Assembly: GCF_014648915.1 (NCBI RefSeq)
Contig: NZ_BMSA01000036.1
Coordinates: 1-64,000 of the forward strand
DNA: 64,000 nt
DNA from: Streptomyces phaeofaciens
GTDB lineage: Bacteria > Actinomycetota > Actinomycetes > Streptomycetales > Streptomycetaceae
Direction: 5' to 3'
Part shown: positions 16,048 to 24,389 of the stretch, piece by piece
Layout: each line of letters begins with the position of its first letter
How positions within the stretch are numbered: the stretch's first letter is position 1
Position numbers and translations under genes: made by a program
The notes under the pieces: generated by a model
Database searches by the model: none
What the model saw: only the letters and a program-made list of their open reading frames with translations
Told to the model about the DNA's origin: nothing

Positions 16048-18168
16048 TCAGTCGGCCGGTGTCAACGCGACCTCGGCGCTGCCCGAGAGTGACGGCAGGC
16101 CGTCCGGGGGTGAGTCCTGGTAGGTGGCGTTGAAGACCGCCTTCAGGCCGTCCGCACCGGAGTGGCCGCCGTCCACGAACGTCTGGAACGATCCGGAGCA
16201 GCCGTTGCTCGACGACAGCGGGTGGCCGTGCGAGTCATGGCCGAGGATGAACGAGACGGTGACCTTCGAGCAGTCCACCGGCTGGTCGTCGGTGACGTAG
16301 ACCTGCCAGGTGACCGTGTCGCCCCAGTGGAACACCGCGCCGCCGTGCGGAGCCGGGTCGGTGGTGAGCGAGACGACCGGCGCCTTGTTGCCGACCACGA
16401 TGGGCACGGACGCGGAGGCCGAGCGTCCGGTGCTGTCGGTGACCTTCAGAGTGGCGTCGAAGACAGCGTTCCTGGTGAAGGTGTACGTCGGGTTCGCCTC
16501 CCTGGAGTCCACGGTGCCGTCGGCGTCGAAGTCCCAGGCGTAGCGCAGGGCGTCACCGTCGGCGTCCTTCGTGCCGGCGCTGGAGAACCGGACCGTCAGC
16601 GGGCCGGTGCCGTTGAGCACGTCCGCGGCGACCTGGGGCTCCGGGGTGCGGTTGCCCCGCGTGAAGTCGATGCGGGAGAGCTGGGCCTCGGGCAGCTCCG
16701 CGAAGTACCCGGTGCCGTACTCGAGGACGTACAGCGCGCCGTCCGGGCCGAACTCGGCGTCGATCGGACCGTCCGTCGTGATCGAGGGGATCGCGTCCTC
16801 GATCTTCCGCACCTCGTTCCTGCCGCCGAGGGTGATGGCCTTGACCTGGTCGCGGGTCCACTCGTAGAAGAGCGGCTTGCCGTCGAAGTACGCGGGCCAG
16901 CGGTTCTCGGCGGTGTTCCGCTTGTCGTAGCGGTAGGCCGGGCCTCCCATGGGTCCGATGCCGCCCGTGCCGAGTTCGGGGAACGTGTCGGAGGCGCCGT
17001 AGCCGTAGACGATCTCCGCGTCCGTGACCGGGGGCAGCACACTGCGGCCGGTGTTGTGACGCGAGTCGTTGACCGGCTTGGCGCAGTCGAACGCCCCGCT
17101 CGACGTCTGGGTGGCGAAGTCGTGGTCCTGGTACGGCAGGTCCCGGGTCACGCAGAACGGCCAGCCGTAGTTGGCGGGGCGGTCGATGACCATCCAGCGC
17201 CCCTGGCCGGCCGGGCCGCGGTCGGGGTTGGCGTTGTTGGCGTCGGGCGAGTAGTCGCCGAGGTAGACCTCGCCGGTCCTGTCGTCCACGGCGAAGCGGA
17301 ACGGGTTGCGCAGGCCCATGGCGTAGATCTCTGGACGGGTCCTGGGAGTGCCCGGCGCGAAGAGGTTGCCCTTCGGGACGACGTATCCGCCGTCGCGCCC
17401 GACCTTGATGCGCAGGACCTTGCCGCGCAGGTCGTCGGTGTTGCCCGCGGTGCGCCGCGCGTCGTAGGCCGGATTGCGGCCGGGGCGGTCGTCGAGCGGG
17501 GCGTAGCCGTCCGAGGCGAACGGGTTGGTGTCGTCGCCGGTCGACAGGAAGAGGTTGCCCTTGCCGTCGAAGTCGATCTTGCCGCCGACGTGGCAGCAGA
17601 TGCCGCGGTCGGCCGGTACGTCGAGGATCTTCTGCTCGGTGGCGTAGGCGAGCTTGTTGCCCACGAGTTTGAACCGCGACAGCCGGGTGACCCCCTTGTA
17701 CGCGGCGAATTCCTCGGCCGTGCCGAACTGCGGTGCGTCCCCTTCGTTGACGCCCGCGGTGGCCGGGTCGTCCATGGGGGTGTCGAGGCGGGGCGAGTAG
17801 TAGAGGTAGACCCAGTGGTTCTTGGCGAAGCCGGGGTCGACGGCGATGCCCTGCACGCCCTCCTCGTCGTGCTGGTAGAGCCCGGCGGGGCTCTTCTTCA
17901 GGTCGGCGGCGAGGAAGTTGACACCGCTCTTCGGGTCGTGGATCCGGACCTCTCCGGTGCGCGCCGTGTGCAGCACCCGCCGGTCGGGCAGGACGGCGAG
18001 GGCCATGGGTTCGCCGGGGCGGTCGTTGAGGGTGACCTTCTGGAAGTCCGACGCGGCCGGCGGCACGGGGGCCGAGGGGGTGGCTTGGGCTGCGGGGAGG
18101 GGCAGGAGCCCGACGGCTCCGGCCAAGGCAGCCGCCCCCACGAGGGCGGCGATCCGTCTGTTGCGCAC
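16048..18168 (-). CDS. Secreted PQQ-type glucose/sorbosone dehydrogenase with PKD domain
   Basis: 706 residues from a GTG at 18168 with AAGGAG upstream. A Sec signal (RIAALVGAAALAGAVGLLPLPAAQA) precedes a six-bladed soluble quinoprotein domain (GSDH, residues about 45-500: AVLPDRRVLHTARTGEVRI, GLYQHDEEGVQGIAVDP, GICCHVGGKIDFDGKGNLFLSTGDDTNPF, MGLRNPFRFAVD, DAEFGPDGALYVLEYGTG). A PKD domain follows (about 510-590, PLTVRFSSAGTKDADGDALRYAWDFDADG), then a C-terminal domain of unknown type. It should oxidise a sugar or sugar alcohol outside the cell. It is the last gene of the block that starts at the ebo operon, 90 bp after a Tat-exported isomerase-like protein. Confidence 0.88.
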   Translation of the reverse strand: MRNRRIAALVGAAALAGAVGLLPLPAAQATPSAPVPPAASDFQKVTLNDRPGEPMALAVLPDRRVLHTARTGEVRIHDPKSGVNFLAADLKKSPAGLYQHDEEGVQGIAVDPGFAKNHWVYLYYSPRLDTPMDDPATAGVNEGDAPQFGTAEEFAAYKGVTRLSRFKLVGNKLAYATEQKILDVPADRGICCHVGGKIDFDGKGNLFLSTGDDTNPFASDGYAPLDDRPGRNPAYDARRTAGNTDDLRGKVLRIKVGRDGGYVVPKGNLFAPGTPRTRPEIYAMGLRNPFRFAVDDRTGEVYLGDYSPDANNANPDRGPAGQGRWMVIDRPANYGWPFCVTRDLPYQDHDFATQTSSGAFDCAKPVNDSRHNTGRSVLPPVTDAEIVYGYGASDTFPELGTGGIGPMGGPAYRYDKRNTAENRWPAYFDGKPLFYEWTRDQVKAITLGGRNEVRKIEDAIPSITTDGPIDAEFGPDGALYVLEYGTGYFAELPEAQLSRIDFTRGNRTPEPQVAADVLNGTGPLTVRFSSAGTKDADGDALRYAWDFDADGTVDSREANPTYTFTRNAVFDATLKVTDSTGRSASASVPIVVGNKAPVVSLTTDPAPHGGAVFHWGDTVTWQVYVTDDQPVDCSKVTVSFILGHDSHGHPLSSSNGCSGSFQTFVDGGHSGADGLKAVFNATYQDSPPDGLPSLSGSAEVALTPAD

Positions 18169-18258
18169 TCAGAACTCCTTCGCGGGTGAATGGCCAGGCG
18201 CACCGGGCGGGTGTGGGGCGCCGGAGCGCGCCTGGCCTGCATGCCGGGTGACGTCGTG

Positions 18259-19422
18259 TCAGTTGCAGGCGCGGAGGGCGGCGAGGTTGTCGTAGCCGAC
18301 CCGGGCGAACTCCAGGGACTGGCCGGGCGCGCTCGTGCTCGGCGCGTTGTCCTGCTCGACCATCGGGTTGCGGTGGTTCTTCGCACCCACCCGGGTGAAG
18401 AACCTCCGGTAGTCGATGTCGCCCGTGCCGAACGGCACCATGTCGTAGCCGAGGCCGCTCTGGGGGTTGACGACGCCGTCCTTGGCGTGGAAGAGCGGGA
18501 AGCGGTCGGTGTTGCGGACCACGAGTGCCGCCGGGTCGAAGACTCGCTCGCGCGACGAGCCGTCATGGGCGGTGTACGTGTGGAACTTGTACTGGGCCAC
18601 GTGCGCCCAGAAGACGTCCAGCTCCAGGTGGACGCTCTTGCGGTCCGTCACCTTCAGGAAGTACTCCAGCTTCCGGATGCCGGAGCTGCGGGTCGGCCGG
18701 CCCTGGGCGTCGAGCGGGCCGCCGTCGAGCAGGAAGTCGTAGGCGCTGTCGTGGTTGTGGGTGTAGAGCTTGACGCCCTCGCGGCGGGCGATGGCGCCCA
18801 AGGTGTTCCACTTCTCGGCGGCGACGTCCCAGTCCGCGCGGTAGGGGGTGCCGACGGGGTCGGCGCCCGTGCCCATGTGCTCCATGCCGAGGATGTTGGC
18901 TATCTCCAGCCAGCGCTTGAAGGTGTCCAGGTCGGACGGGGTGAGCGGCCAGGACGCCGGGATGAAGCCGTGGCTGCCCTGGGCCCGCAGGCCGTACGTG
19001 TCGAGCCAGGAGCGCAGCAGCTTCGCGCCCTTGACGGTGCCCAGGTCGGCGCCGCCGGGCGCGCTCGCGTGCTGGCCGTATCCGGCGAACTCCACCTGGC
19101 GGTAGCCGAAGCGCGACAGCTGCTCGAACACCTCGCGGAAGCCGGAGGGCAGGTCGGAGGCCAGCGGGTCACGGCCGACCGCGTCACGGACGGTGTAGAG
19201 GATGATGCCGCGCTTGTGCGGCGGAACCAGAGCGGAGCGGCCCCGGTCACCGCCGGCGGCTTCCGCTCTGTCCTGCGCCACGGCGGGTGCGGCGCCGAAG
19301 ACGGGGGCGGCGATCGCCGCGGCGGTGGCGGCCGTGCAGGTGCTGAGGAAACGGCGGCGGCTCACGCCGAGGGCGCGGCGCAGGGCGTCGCCGGTGACGG
19401 TCTCGTCGTTGAAGGCGGTCAC
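18259..19422 (-). CDS. Tat-exported sugar phosphate isomerase/epimerase-like protein
   Basis: 387 residues from a GTG at 19422. The twin-arginine signal is GVSRRRFLSTCTAATAAAIAAPVFGAAPAVA (residues about 20-50). The rest is an AP-endonuclease-2/xylose-isomerase TIM barrel: RGIILYTVRDAV, FGYRQVEFAGYG, LRAQGSHGF, GVKLYTHNHDSAYDF, VHLELDVFWAH, FPLFHAKDG with His/Glu/Asp residues at metal-ligand positions. Export of this fold suggests extracellular sugar processing next to the secreted sugar dehydrogenase downstream. It follows the phosphodiesterase gene by 53 bp and is probably cotranscribed with the ebo operon. Confidence 0.85.
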   Translation of the reverse strand: MTAFNDETVTGDALRRALGVSRRRFLSTCTAATAAAIAAPVFGAAPAVAQDRAEAAGGDRGRSALVPPHKRGIILYTVRDAVGRDPLASDLPSGFREVFEQLSRFGYRQVEFAGYGQHASAPGGADLGTVKGAKLLRSWLDTYGLRAQGSHGFIPASWPLTPSDLDTFKRWLEIANILGMEHMGTGADPVGTPYRADWDVAAEKWNTLGAIARREGVKLYTHNHDSAYDFLLDGGPLDAQGRPTRSSGIRKLEYFLKVTDRKSVHLELDVFWAHVAQYKFHTYTAHDGSSRERVFDPAALVVRNTDRFPLFHAKDGVVNPQSGLGYDMVPFGTGDIDYRRFFTRVGAKNHRNPMVEQDNAPSTSAPGQSLEFARVGYDNLAALRACN

Positions 19423-19475
19423 AGGGGTTCTCTCTTTCGTCGTCACGGTGCTGCGGGTGTCTGGCGGCGGCCGCC

Positions 19476-20858
19476 TCAGGAGAGGCCGGCGAGTCGCAGG
19501 AGCAGGGACTTCACTTCGGTGGCCGCCACGCGGCCGGATACTGCGCGGGGGGTGGAGACCAGGACGAGCGGACCTTCTTCGTCGCTCGTGGGGAGGCGGC
19601 CGTGGCTGCCGCGTACGGGTGAGGGGTCGAGGGGGACGACGGCGAGCCGGTAGCGCATGCCGAGCTTCTTCCGGGCCACCGCCTTGGCCGCCTTGAGCCG
19701 TGCGTAGGGATCTTCGGGATCCACGAACAGCTCGGCGGGGTCGTAGCCGGGTTTGCGGTGGATCTCGACGAGCTGGGCGAAGTCGGGGGCGCGGGCGTCG
19801 TCGAGCCAGTAGTAGTACGTGAACCAGGCGTCCGGTGCGGCGAGCGCGACCAGGTCGCCGGAACGCGGGTGATCGAGTCCGTTCGCCTTCTTGCCGTCGT
19901 CGTCGAGGATCTCGTCGATGCCCGGCAGGTCCTTCAGCGCCTCTCGGGTGGCCGGCAGGTCCTCGGTCCGGCGGACGTAGACGTGCGCCAGCTGATGGTC
20001 GGCGACGGCGAAGGCGCGGGACGTCATCGGGTCGAGGTACTCCATGCCGTCCTGGGTGTGGACCTCCAGGAGTCCGGCCCGCCGCAGGGCGCGGTTGATG
20101 TCGACGGGACGGCTGACGCGGGTGATGCCGTACTCGGACAGGGCCACGACCGTGCGGCCCTCGGCGCGGGCGTCCGCCAGCAACGGGCCGATGACGGCGT
20201 CGAGTTCGGCGGCTGCGCGGTGGGAGCGGGGATCGTCGGGGCCGTACCGCTGAAGGTCGTAGTCGAGATGCGGGAGGTAGCACAGGGTCAGGTCGGGCCG
20301 GCGGGTGCGCAGGACGTGGCGGGTCGCGTCGGCGATCCACCGGCTGGAGACGATGTCCGCGCCCGGTCCCCAGAAGTGGAAGAGCGGGAAGGTGCCCAAT
20401 CGCGCGGTGAGTTCGTCGTGCAGGGCTGCCGGGCGGGTGTAGCAGTCGGGTTCCTTGCGGCCGTCGGCGTAGTAGATCGGGCGGGGGGTGACGGTGATGT
20501 CGGTGTCGGCGCCCATGGCGTACCACCAGCAGATGTTGGCGACCGTGTAACCGGGGTGGGCGCGGCGGGCGGTGTCCCAGAGCTTGTCCCCGGCGACCAG
20601 GCCGTTGTGCTGGCGCCACAGCAGTACGTCGCCGAGTTCGCGGAAGTACCAGCCGTTGCCGACGATGCCGTGTTCGTCGGGGAGGGTGCCGGTGAGGAAG
20701 GTCGACTGGGCGGTGCACGTGACGGCCGGGAGCACGGTGGTCAGGGTGGCCTGCGAGCCGGAGGCCGCCAGCGCCTTGAGGTGGGGCATGTGGTCCAGGA
20801 GACGGGGGGTGAGGCCGACCACGTCGAGGACCAGGAGTGGTAAGGGACGGGTGCTCAT
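19476..20858 (-). CDS. eboF: Alkaline phosphatase-superfamily phosphodiesterase (ebo cluster)
   Basis: 460 residues from the ATG at 20858, overlapping the EboE stop by 4 bp (ATGA). Nucleotide pyrophosphatase/phosphodiesterase (NPP) fold: LVLDVVGL with the first metal Asp12, LPAVTCTAQSTFLTG with the probable nucleophile Thr47, LPDEHGIVGNGWYFRE, YLPHLDYDLQRYG and LSEYGITRVSRPVDIN for the other metal ligands, and VADHQLAHVYV. No signal peptide. In classical ebo/EDB clusters the sixth gene encodes such a phosphodiesterase, so the symbol follows position and family. It may hydrolyse a phospho- or nucleotidyl-activated intermediate; the substrate is unknown. Confidence 0.82.
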   Translation of the reverse strand: MSTRPLPLLVLDVVGLTPRLLDHMPHLKALAASGSQATLTTVLPAVTCTAQSTFLTGTLPDEHGIVGNGWYFRELGDVLLWRQHNGLVAGDKLWDTARRAHPGYTVANICWWYAMGADTDITVTPRPIYYADGRKEPDCYTRPAALHDELTARLGTFPLFHFWGPGADIVSSRWIADATRHVLRTRRPDLTLCYLPHLDYDLQRYGPDDPRSHRAAAELDAVIGPLLADARAEGRTVVALSEYGITRVSRPVDINRALRRAGLLEVHTQDGMEYLDPMTSRAFAVADHQLAHVYVRRTEDLPATREALKDLPGIDEILDDDGKKANGLDHPRSGDLVALAAPDAWFTYYYWLDDARAPDFAQLVEIHRKPGYDPAELFVDPEDPYARLKAAKAVARKKLGMRYRLAVVPLDPSPVRGSHGRLPTSDEEGPLVLVSTPRAVSGRVAATEVKSLLLRLAGLS

Positions 20859-22024
20859 GGCAGCTCCTTCAGGCCGAGGCCGATGAGCAGGTCGCGGGCG
20901 AGGGTCAGTTCGGCGGCGATGCCCTCGACGAGCTGAGTCCTGGTGCGGGGGCGCAGTCCGGGCGGGAGGGCCTGCCAGGTGTAGGTCTCGACCTCGAGAT
21001 GGCGGGTGCGCGGCCGCTCGCCTCCCACCAGATGGGCCAGGGCCTCCTGGAGCACGTGCAGCGTGGAGGTGAGGGGTGGGGCGGGCGGGGCGTGCAGGGG
21101 GACGTGGAAGTGGGCGCGCCAGGGTGCGTCGTCGGGCAGGGCGTCGCCGGCCAGCGCCTCGCCGAGGTCGTCGGTGCCGCGCAGTCCGTCGGGGGTGAGG
21201 GTGCGGGTCTGGTGCAGGAAGCGGGGTTCGGCGAAGGCGGCGAGGGCGTCGCGGACCTCCGGCCGACGGGGTTCCTCGGCGTGCAGGGCCGCGGACAGCT
21301 GCGCCTTGGGGATGCCGACGCCGGCCGCCTCGAGCGCGGCCAGTGCCGTTCCCGGGTCCTCGAAGGACGTGGCGAGATGGCAGGTGTCGACGCAGACGCC
21401 GATACGGTCGCCGGGCAGGGCGGTCAGCGGTCCGATCGCGTCCGCGGTGGTCTCCACCGTGCACCCTGGCTCGGGTTCGAGGGCGATACGGATCGATTTG
21501 CCGGTCAGTTCCTCCAGCGCGTCGAGCCGCCCCGACAGCGTCGTCAGTGCCGCACGGGCGGTGGCGGCGGCGTGCTCGTCGAAGTCGGTGCGCCAGGCGA
21601 GCGGGAGGGTGGAGACGGTCCCCTCGGTGACGTCGTCCGGGAGGAGCGCGGTCAGGAGCCGGGCCAGGTCGGTGGTGTGCGCGAGGCGTACGGGGTCGGT
21701 CCAGTCGGGCCGGTAGACGCGGTACTTGACCTCCTCGGCGCCGAACCCCTCGTAGGGGAAGCCGTTCAGCGTGACTGCTTCGAGGCCGCGCCGGTCCAGC
21801 TCGGCCCGTAGTTTCCGCAACGCCACCGGGTCGCTGATCAGCGCGCGTGCGGCGCCCTTGGCGAGCCACAGGCCGATGCCGAGGCGGTCGCGTCCCAGGC
21901 ATTTGCGGACCGGCTCGCAGTGGTCGCGCAGTTGTGCGAGAACACCGTCGAGGGTTTCGGCGGGGTGGACGTTGGTGCAGTAGGCGACGTGGACGGTGGA
22001 GCCGTCGGGGTGCCGGAAGCGCAT
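20855..22024 (-). CDS. eboE: EboE-type TIM-barrel metabolite-traffic protein
   Basis: 389 residues from the ATG at 22024, three bases after the TatD-like stop. It starts MRFRHPDGSTVHVAYCTNVHPAETLDGVLAQL and carries xylose-isomerase-like metal-site segments: LEAVTLNGFPYEGFG, IRIALEPEPGCTVETTADA, GVCVDTCHLATSFED and AHFHVPLHAPP. The opening and the CTNVHP/NGFPYGxFH signature are those of EboE proteins. In cyanobacteria ebo genes are needed to move a scytonemin precursor to the periplasm; that is the basis of the metabolite-traffic name. Here it sits between EboB- and EboF-type genes. Confidence 0.88.
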   Translation of the reverse strand: MRFRHPDGSTVHVAYCTNVHPAETLDGVLAQLRDHCEPVRKCLGRDRLGIGLWLAKGAARALISDPVALRKLRAELDRRGLEAVTLNGFPYEGFGAEEVKYRVYRPDWTDPVRLAHTTDLARLLTALLPDDVTEGTVSTLPLAWRTDFDEHAAATARAALTTLSGRLDALEELTGKSIRIALEPEPGCTVETTADAIGPLTALPGDRIGVCVDTCHLATSFEDPGTALAALEAAGVGIPKAQLSAALHAEEPRRPEVRDALAAFAEPRFLHQTRTLTPDGLRGTDDLGEALAGDALPDDAPWRAHFHVPLHAPPAPPLTSTLHVLQEALAHLVGGERPRTRHLEVETYTWQALPPGLRPRTRTQLVEGIAAELTLARDLLIGLGLKELP

Positions 22025-22027
22025 GCC

Positions 22028-22876
22028 CTACTCGCCTCCGCGGAGGACGGAGTTGCCTTCGTGCAGGCCGTCCGCTTGCGGGACGTCCAGCCGGAGACGG
22101 CCGCTGAGTCCGTAGAACGCGACCGGGTTGCGCCACAGGACCTGGTCGACGGCGTCCTCGCCGAAGCCGGCCGTGATCATGGCGTCGGCGACCTTGCGGG
22201 TCTTCAGCGGGTCGCTCTTTCCCCAGTCCGCGGCCGAGTTGACGAGGACCTTCTCCGTTCCGTACGCCCGCAGAATCGCGACCATGCGGTCCTCGTCCAT
22301 CTTGGTGTCCGGGTAGACGGAGAAGCCGAGCCAGCAGCCGCTGTCCTTCGCGTCCTTGACGGTCGTCTCGTTGAGGTGGTCGAGCAGCACCCGTTCCCTG
22401 GGCAGGCTCGACTCGTTGACGACGTCCACGGTGCGGTGCAGACCGGCGAGCTTGTCGCGGTGGGGTGTGTGGACGAGGGCGGGCAGGCCGTGGTCGGCGG
22501 CGAGCTGGAGCTGGGCGGCCAGCGCCGCGTCCTCGGCCGGTGTCATGGAGTCGTAGCCGATCTCGCCGACGGCGACGACGCCGTCCTTGACGAGGTAGCG
22601 GGGCAGCGCGTCCAGGACCGGCGTGCAGCGGGGGTCGTTGGCCTCCTTGGGGTTGAGCGCGAGGGTGCAGTGGTGGGCGATGCCGTACTGGGCGGCGCGG
22701 AAGGGTTCCCAGCCGAGGAGGGCGTCGAAGTAGTCGAAGAAGCTGGCCGGACGGGTGCGGGGCTGCCCCAGCCAGAAGGAGGGTTCGACGACGGCGCGCA
22801 CACCGGCGGCGCGCATCGCCTCGTAGTCGTCGGTGGTGCGGGACGTCATATGGATGTGCGGGTCGAAGATACGCAT
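22028..22876 (-). CDS. eboB: TatD-like metal-dependent hydrolase (EboB type)
   Basis: 282 residues from the ATG at 22876, overlapping the EboA stop by one base (TGATG). MRIFDPHIHMTSRTTDDYEAM supplies the HxH metal motif; later VGEIGYDSMT, LPALVHTPHRDK, LLDHLNETTV and VNSAADWGKSDPL hold the other ligands of the TatD/amidohydrolase barrel. TatD proteins are usually nucleases or phosphoesterases, but the ebo branch acts on an unknown metabolite. The reading frame upstream of 22876 is shadow. Part of a chain of overlapping genes, so almost certainly one transcript. Confidence 0.88.
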   Translation of the reverse strand: MRIFDPHIHMTSRTTDDYEAMRAAGVRAVVEPSFWLGQPRTRPASFFDYFDALLGWEPFRAAQYGIAHHCTLALNPKEANDPRCTPVLDALPRYLVKDGVVAVGEIGYDSMTPAEDAALAAQLQLAADHGLPALVHTPHRDKLAGLHRTVDVVNESSLPRERVLLDHLNETTVKDAKDSGCWLGFSVYPDTKMDEDRMVAILRAYGTEKVLVNSAADWGKSDPLKTRKVADAMITAGFGEDAVDQVLWRNPVAFYGLSGRLRLDVPQADGLHEGNSVLRGGE

Positions 22877-23514
22877 CAAAGCTCCTTGGGCACTTCGCCC
22901 GTCAGGGTCAGCACGCGGCCGAGATCGTCGGGAACATCGCGGCCGGCGGCCGTCCGCTCGGCCGCGTAGTCGCGGAGCATGCGGGCCAGTTCGCCGTCGC
23001 CGGCCGCCCGGTGCGTCCAGCGCGCGACCGCGTCGAGGGGGACGCCGGTGAACAGGCACTTCAGGACGGCGTGCCGCCAGGCGTGCGCGTCGAGGTGGGC
23101 GGCGGCGTACGGGCCGACGGCGGCAAGGACGAGGCCGGTGTCGTTGCTCCGCAGCGCGTCCTCCACGAGGTGTACGGCGTGCGGTCCTTCGACCAGGGCC
23201 GGCAGCGCCCGCAGGACGGCGCGGCGTTCGGCGGCACTGCCGTACCCGTAGAGCCGGGTCAGCGTCCCGAGTCCGGCCCGGGCCTCGATCAGCAGCAGCG
23301 CACGGACGGCGTCCGCGTTGCGGTGGCCGCAGTGCCGCCCGGCGGCGGCGAACCGCAGCTCCCAGGTGTGGGCGAGGTACGGGGAAGGGGCCGCCGGCGG
23401 TGTTCCCGCGGCGCGGGCGGCGTCGGCCAGGGCCTCGTCGAACCAGGCGCGCGCGGTGTCGTCGGGCAGCAGCGCGGCGACGTCGCCGCGGGTCCAGGCA
23501 GGGGGTTGGGTCAT
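22876..23514 (-). CDS. eboA: EboA-domain protein
   Basis: 212 residues from the ATG at 23514 (4-bp overlap with the TIM-barrel gene). All-alpha, HEAT-like: RAWFDEALADAARA, WELRFAAAGRHCGHRNADAVRALLLIEA, HAVHLVEDALRSNDTGLVLAAVGPYAAAHLDAHAWRHAVLKCLFTGVPLDAV, ARMLRDYAAERTAAGR. The RTNDxxLxxxAxGPYAAxxLxxxAWRxxVLKCxFxxxPL core is diagnostic of EboA. No enzymatic residues are known; it is probably a scaffold or binding protein in the ebo pathway. Confidence 0.9.
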   Translation of the reverse strand: MTQPPAWTRGDVAALLPDDTARAWFDEALADAARAAGTPPAAPSPYLAHTWELRFAAAGRHCGHRNADAVRALLLIEARAGLGTLTRLYGYGSAAERRAVLRALPALVEGPHAVHLVEDALRSNDTGLVLAAVGPYAAAHLDAHAWRHAVLKCLFTGVPLDAVARWTHRAAGDGELARMLRDYAAERTAAGRDVPDDLGRVLTLTGEVPKEL

Positions 23515-24389
23515 CTCGCCGTCACTCCCGTCGTGACGCCGGCCGCCGTGGTCCGCAGGAACTCGATGGAGGATCGGGCCAGTTCCGGCCCCGCGTGGGA
23601 GTGGCGGGGCAGCTCGACGACGATGAGGCCCTGGTAGTCGACGGCGGCCAGGGCGTCCAGCACCGGCGGGAAGTCGATCTCGCCGTCGCCGAAGGGCAGA
23701 TGCTCGTGCACCCCGCGGCGCATGTCCTCGATCTGCACATGCCGCAGCCAGGGCGCGGCCGCACGGACGCACTCCGCGGGCGGGGCCGGCTCCGCACACT
23801 GGCAATGACCGATGTCGAGGGTCAGGCCGAGAGCGCGAGGGCTGTCGAGGGAGGTGCGCAGATGGTGGAAGTCGGCGAGAGTGGCGAGGAGATGGCCCGG
23901 TTCGGGTTCGATCGCCAGGGGCACCCCGGCGGCGGCCGCGGCGTCGAGCACGGGCGCGAGCGACTCCTGAAGGCGCTGCCACGCGGTGTCGTCGTCGGTG
24001 CCGGGGGGCGTGACGCCGCTGAAGCAGTGCACGGCGTGCGCCCCCAGGTCCGCCGCGACACGGACCGCCGTGATCAGCAGCCGGGTGCGGGCCGCACGCC
24101 CCCCGGGGTCCGGGTCGAGCAGCGACGGACCGTGCTTGCGGTGTGGGTCGAGCACATAGCGAGCGCCGGTTTCGACGGTCGTGGTGAGACCGAGCGCCGC
24201 GAGCCGACGGGCCACCTTGGCCGTACGGGCGGCGAGACCGGGGGCGAGCGGGTCGAGGTGCATGTGGTCGAGCGTGAGTCCGACGCCGTCGTAGTCCAGG
24301 TCCGCGAGCAGGCCCAGGGCGTCGTCGAGACGTAGGTCGGTGAGGCCGTTGGTGCCGTACCCGAAGCGGAGTCGCCGCCGGCCGCTCAT
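23511..24389 (-). CDS. Sugar phosphate isomerase/epimerase-like TIM barrel (ebo operon)
   Basis: 292 residues from the ATG at 24389, coupled on both sides by 4-bp overlaps. AP-endonuclease-2 superfamily: RFGYGTNGLTDLRLDDALGLLADLDYDGVGLTLDHMHLDP, AHAVHCFSGVTP, VPLAIEPEPGHLLATLADF, LGLTLDIGHCQ, RHVQIEDMRRGVHEHLPFGDGEIDFPPV, YQGLIVVELPRHSH. The Glu-Asp-His-Glu metal set of the xylose-isomerase fold is present. The MRRGVHEHLPFGxGEIDF stretch resembles ebo-linked barrels. It probably isomerises or epimerises the cyclised sugar intermediate of the pathway; substrate not known. Confidence 0.85.
   Translation of the reverse strand: MSGRRRLRFGYGTNGLTDLRLDDALGLLADLDYDGVGLTLDHMHLDPLAPGLAARTAKVARRLAALGLTTTVETGARYVLDPHRKHGPSLLDPDPGGRAARTRLLITAVRVAADLGAHAVHCFSGVTPPGTDDDTAWQRLQESLAPVLDAAAAAGVPLAIEPEPGHLLATLADFHHLRTSLDSPRALGLTLDIGHCQCAEPAPPAECVRAAAPWLRHVQIEDMRRGVHEHLPFGDGEIDFPPVLDALAAVDYQGLIVVELPRHSHAGPELARSSIEFLRTTAAGVTTGVTAR

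Noticed and set aside
16162..18189. A 675-codon plus-strand frame
   Set aside because: It is the antisense shadow of the PQQ-type dehydrogenase, which has a clear signal peptide, quinoprotein blades and ribosome site.
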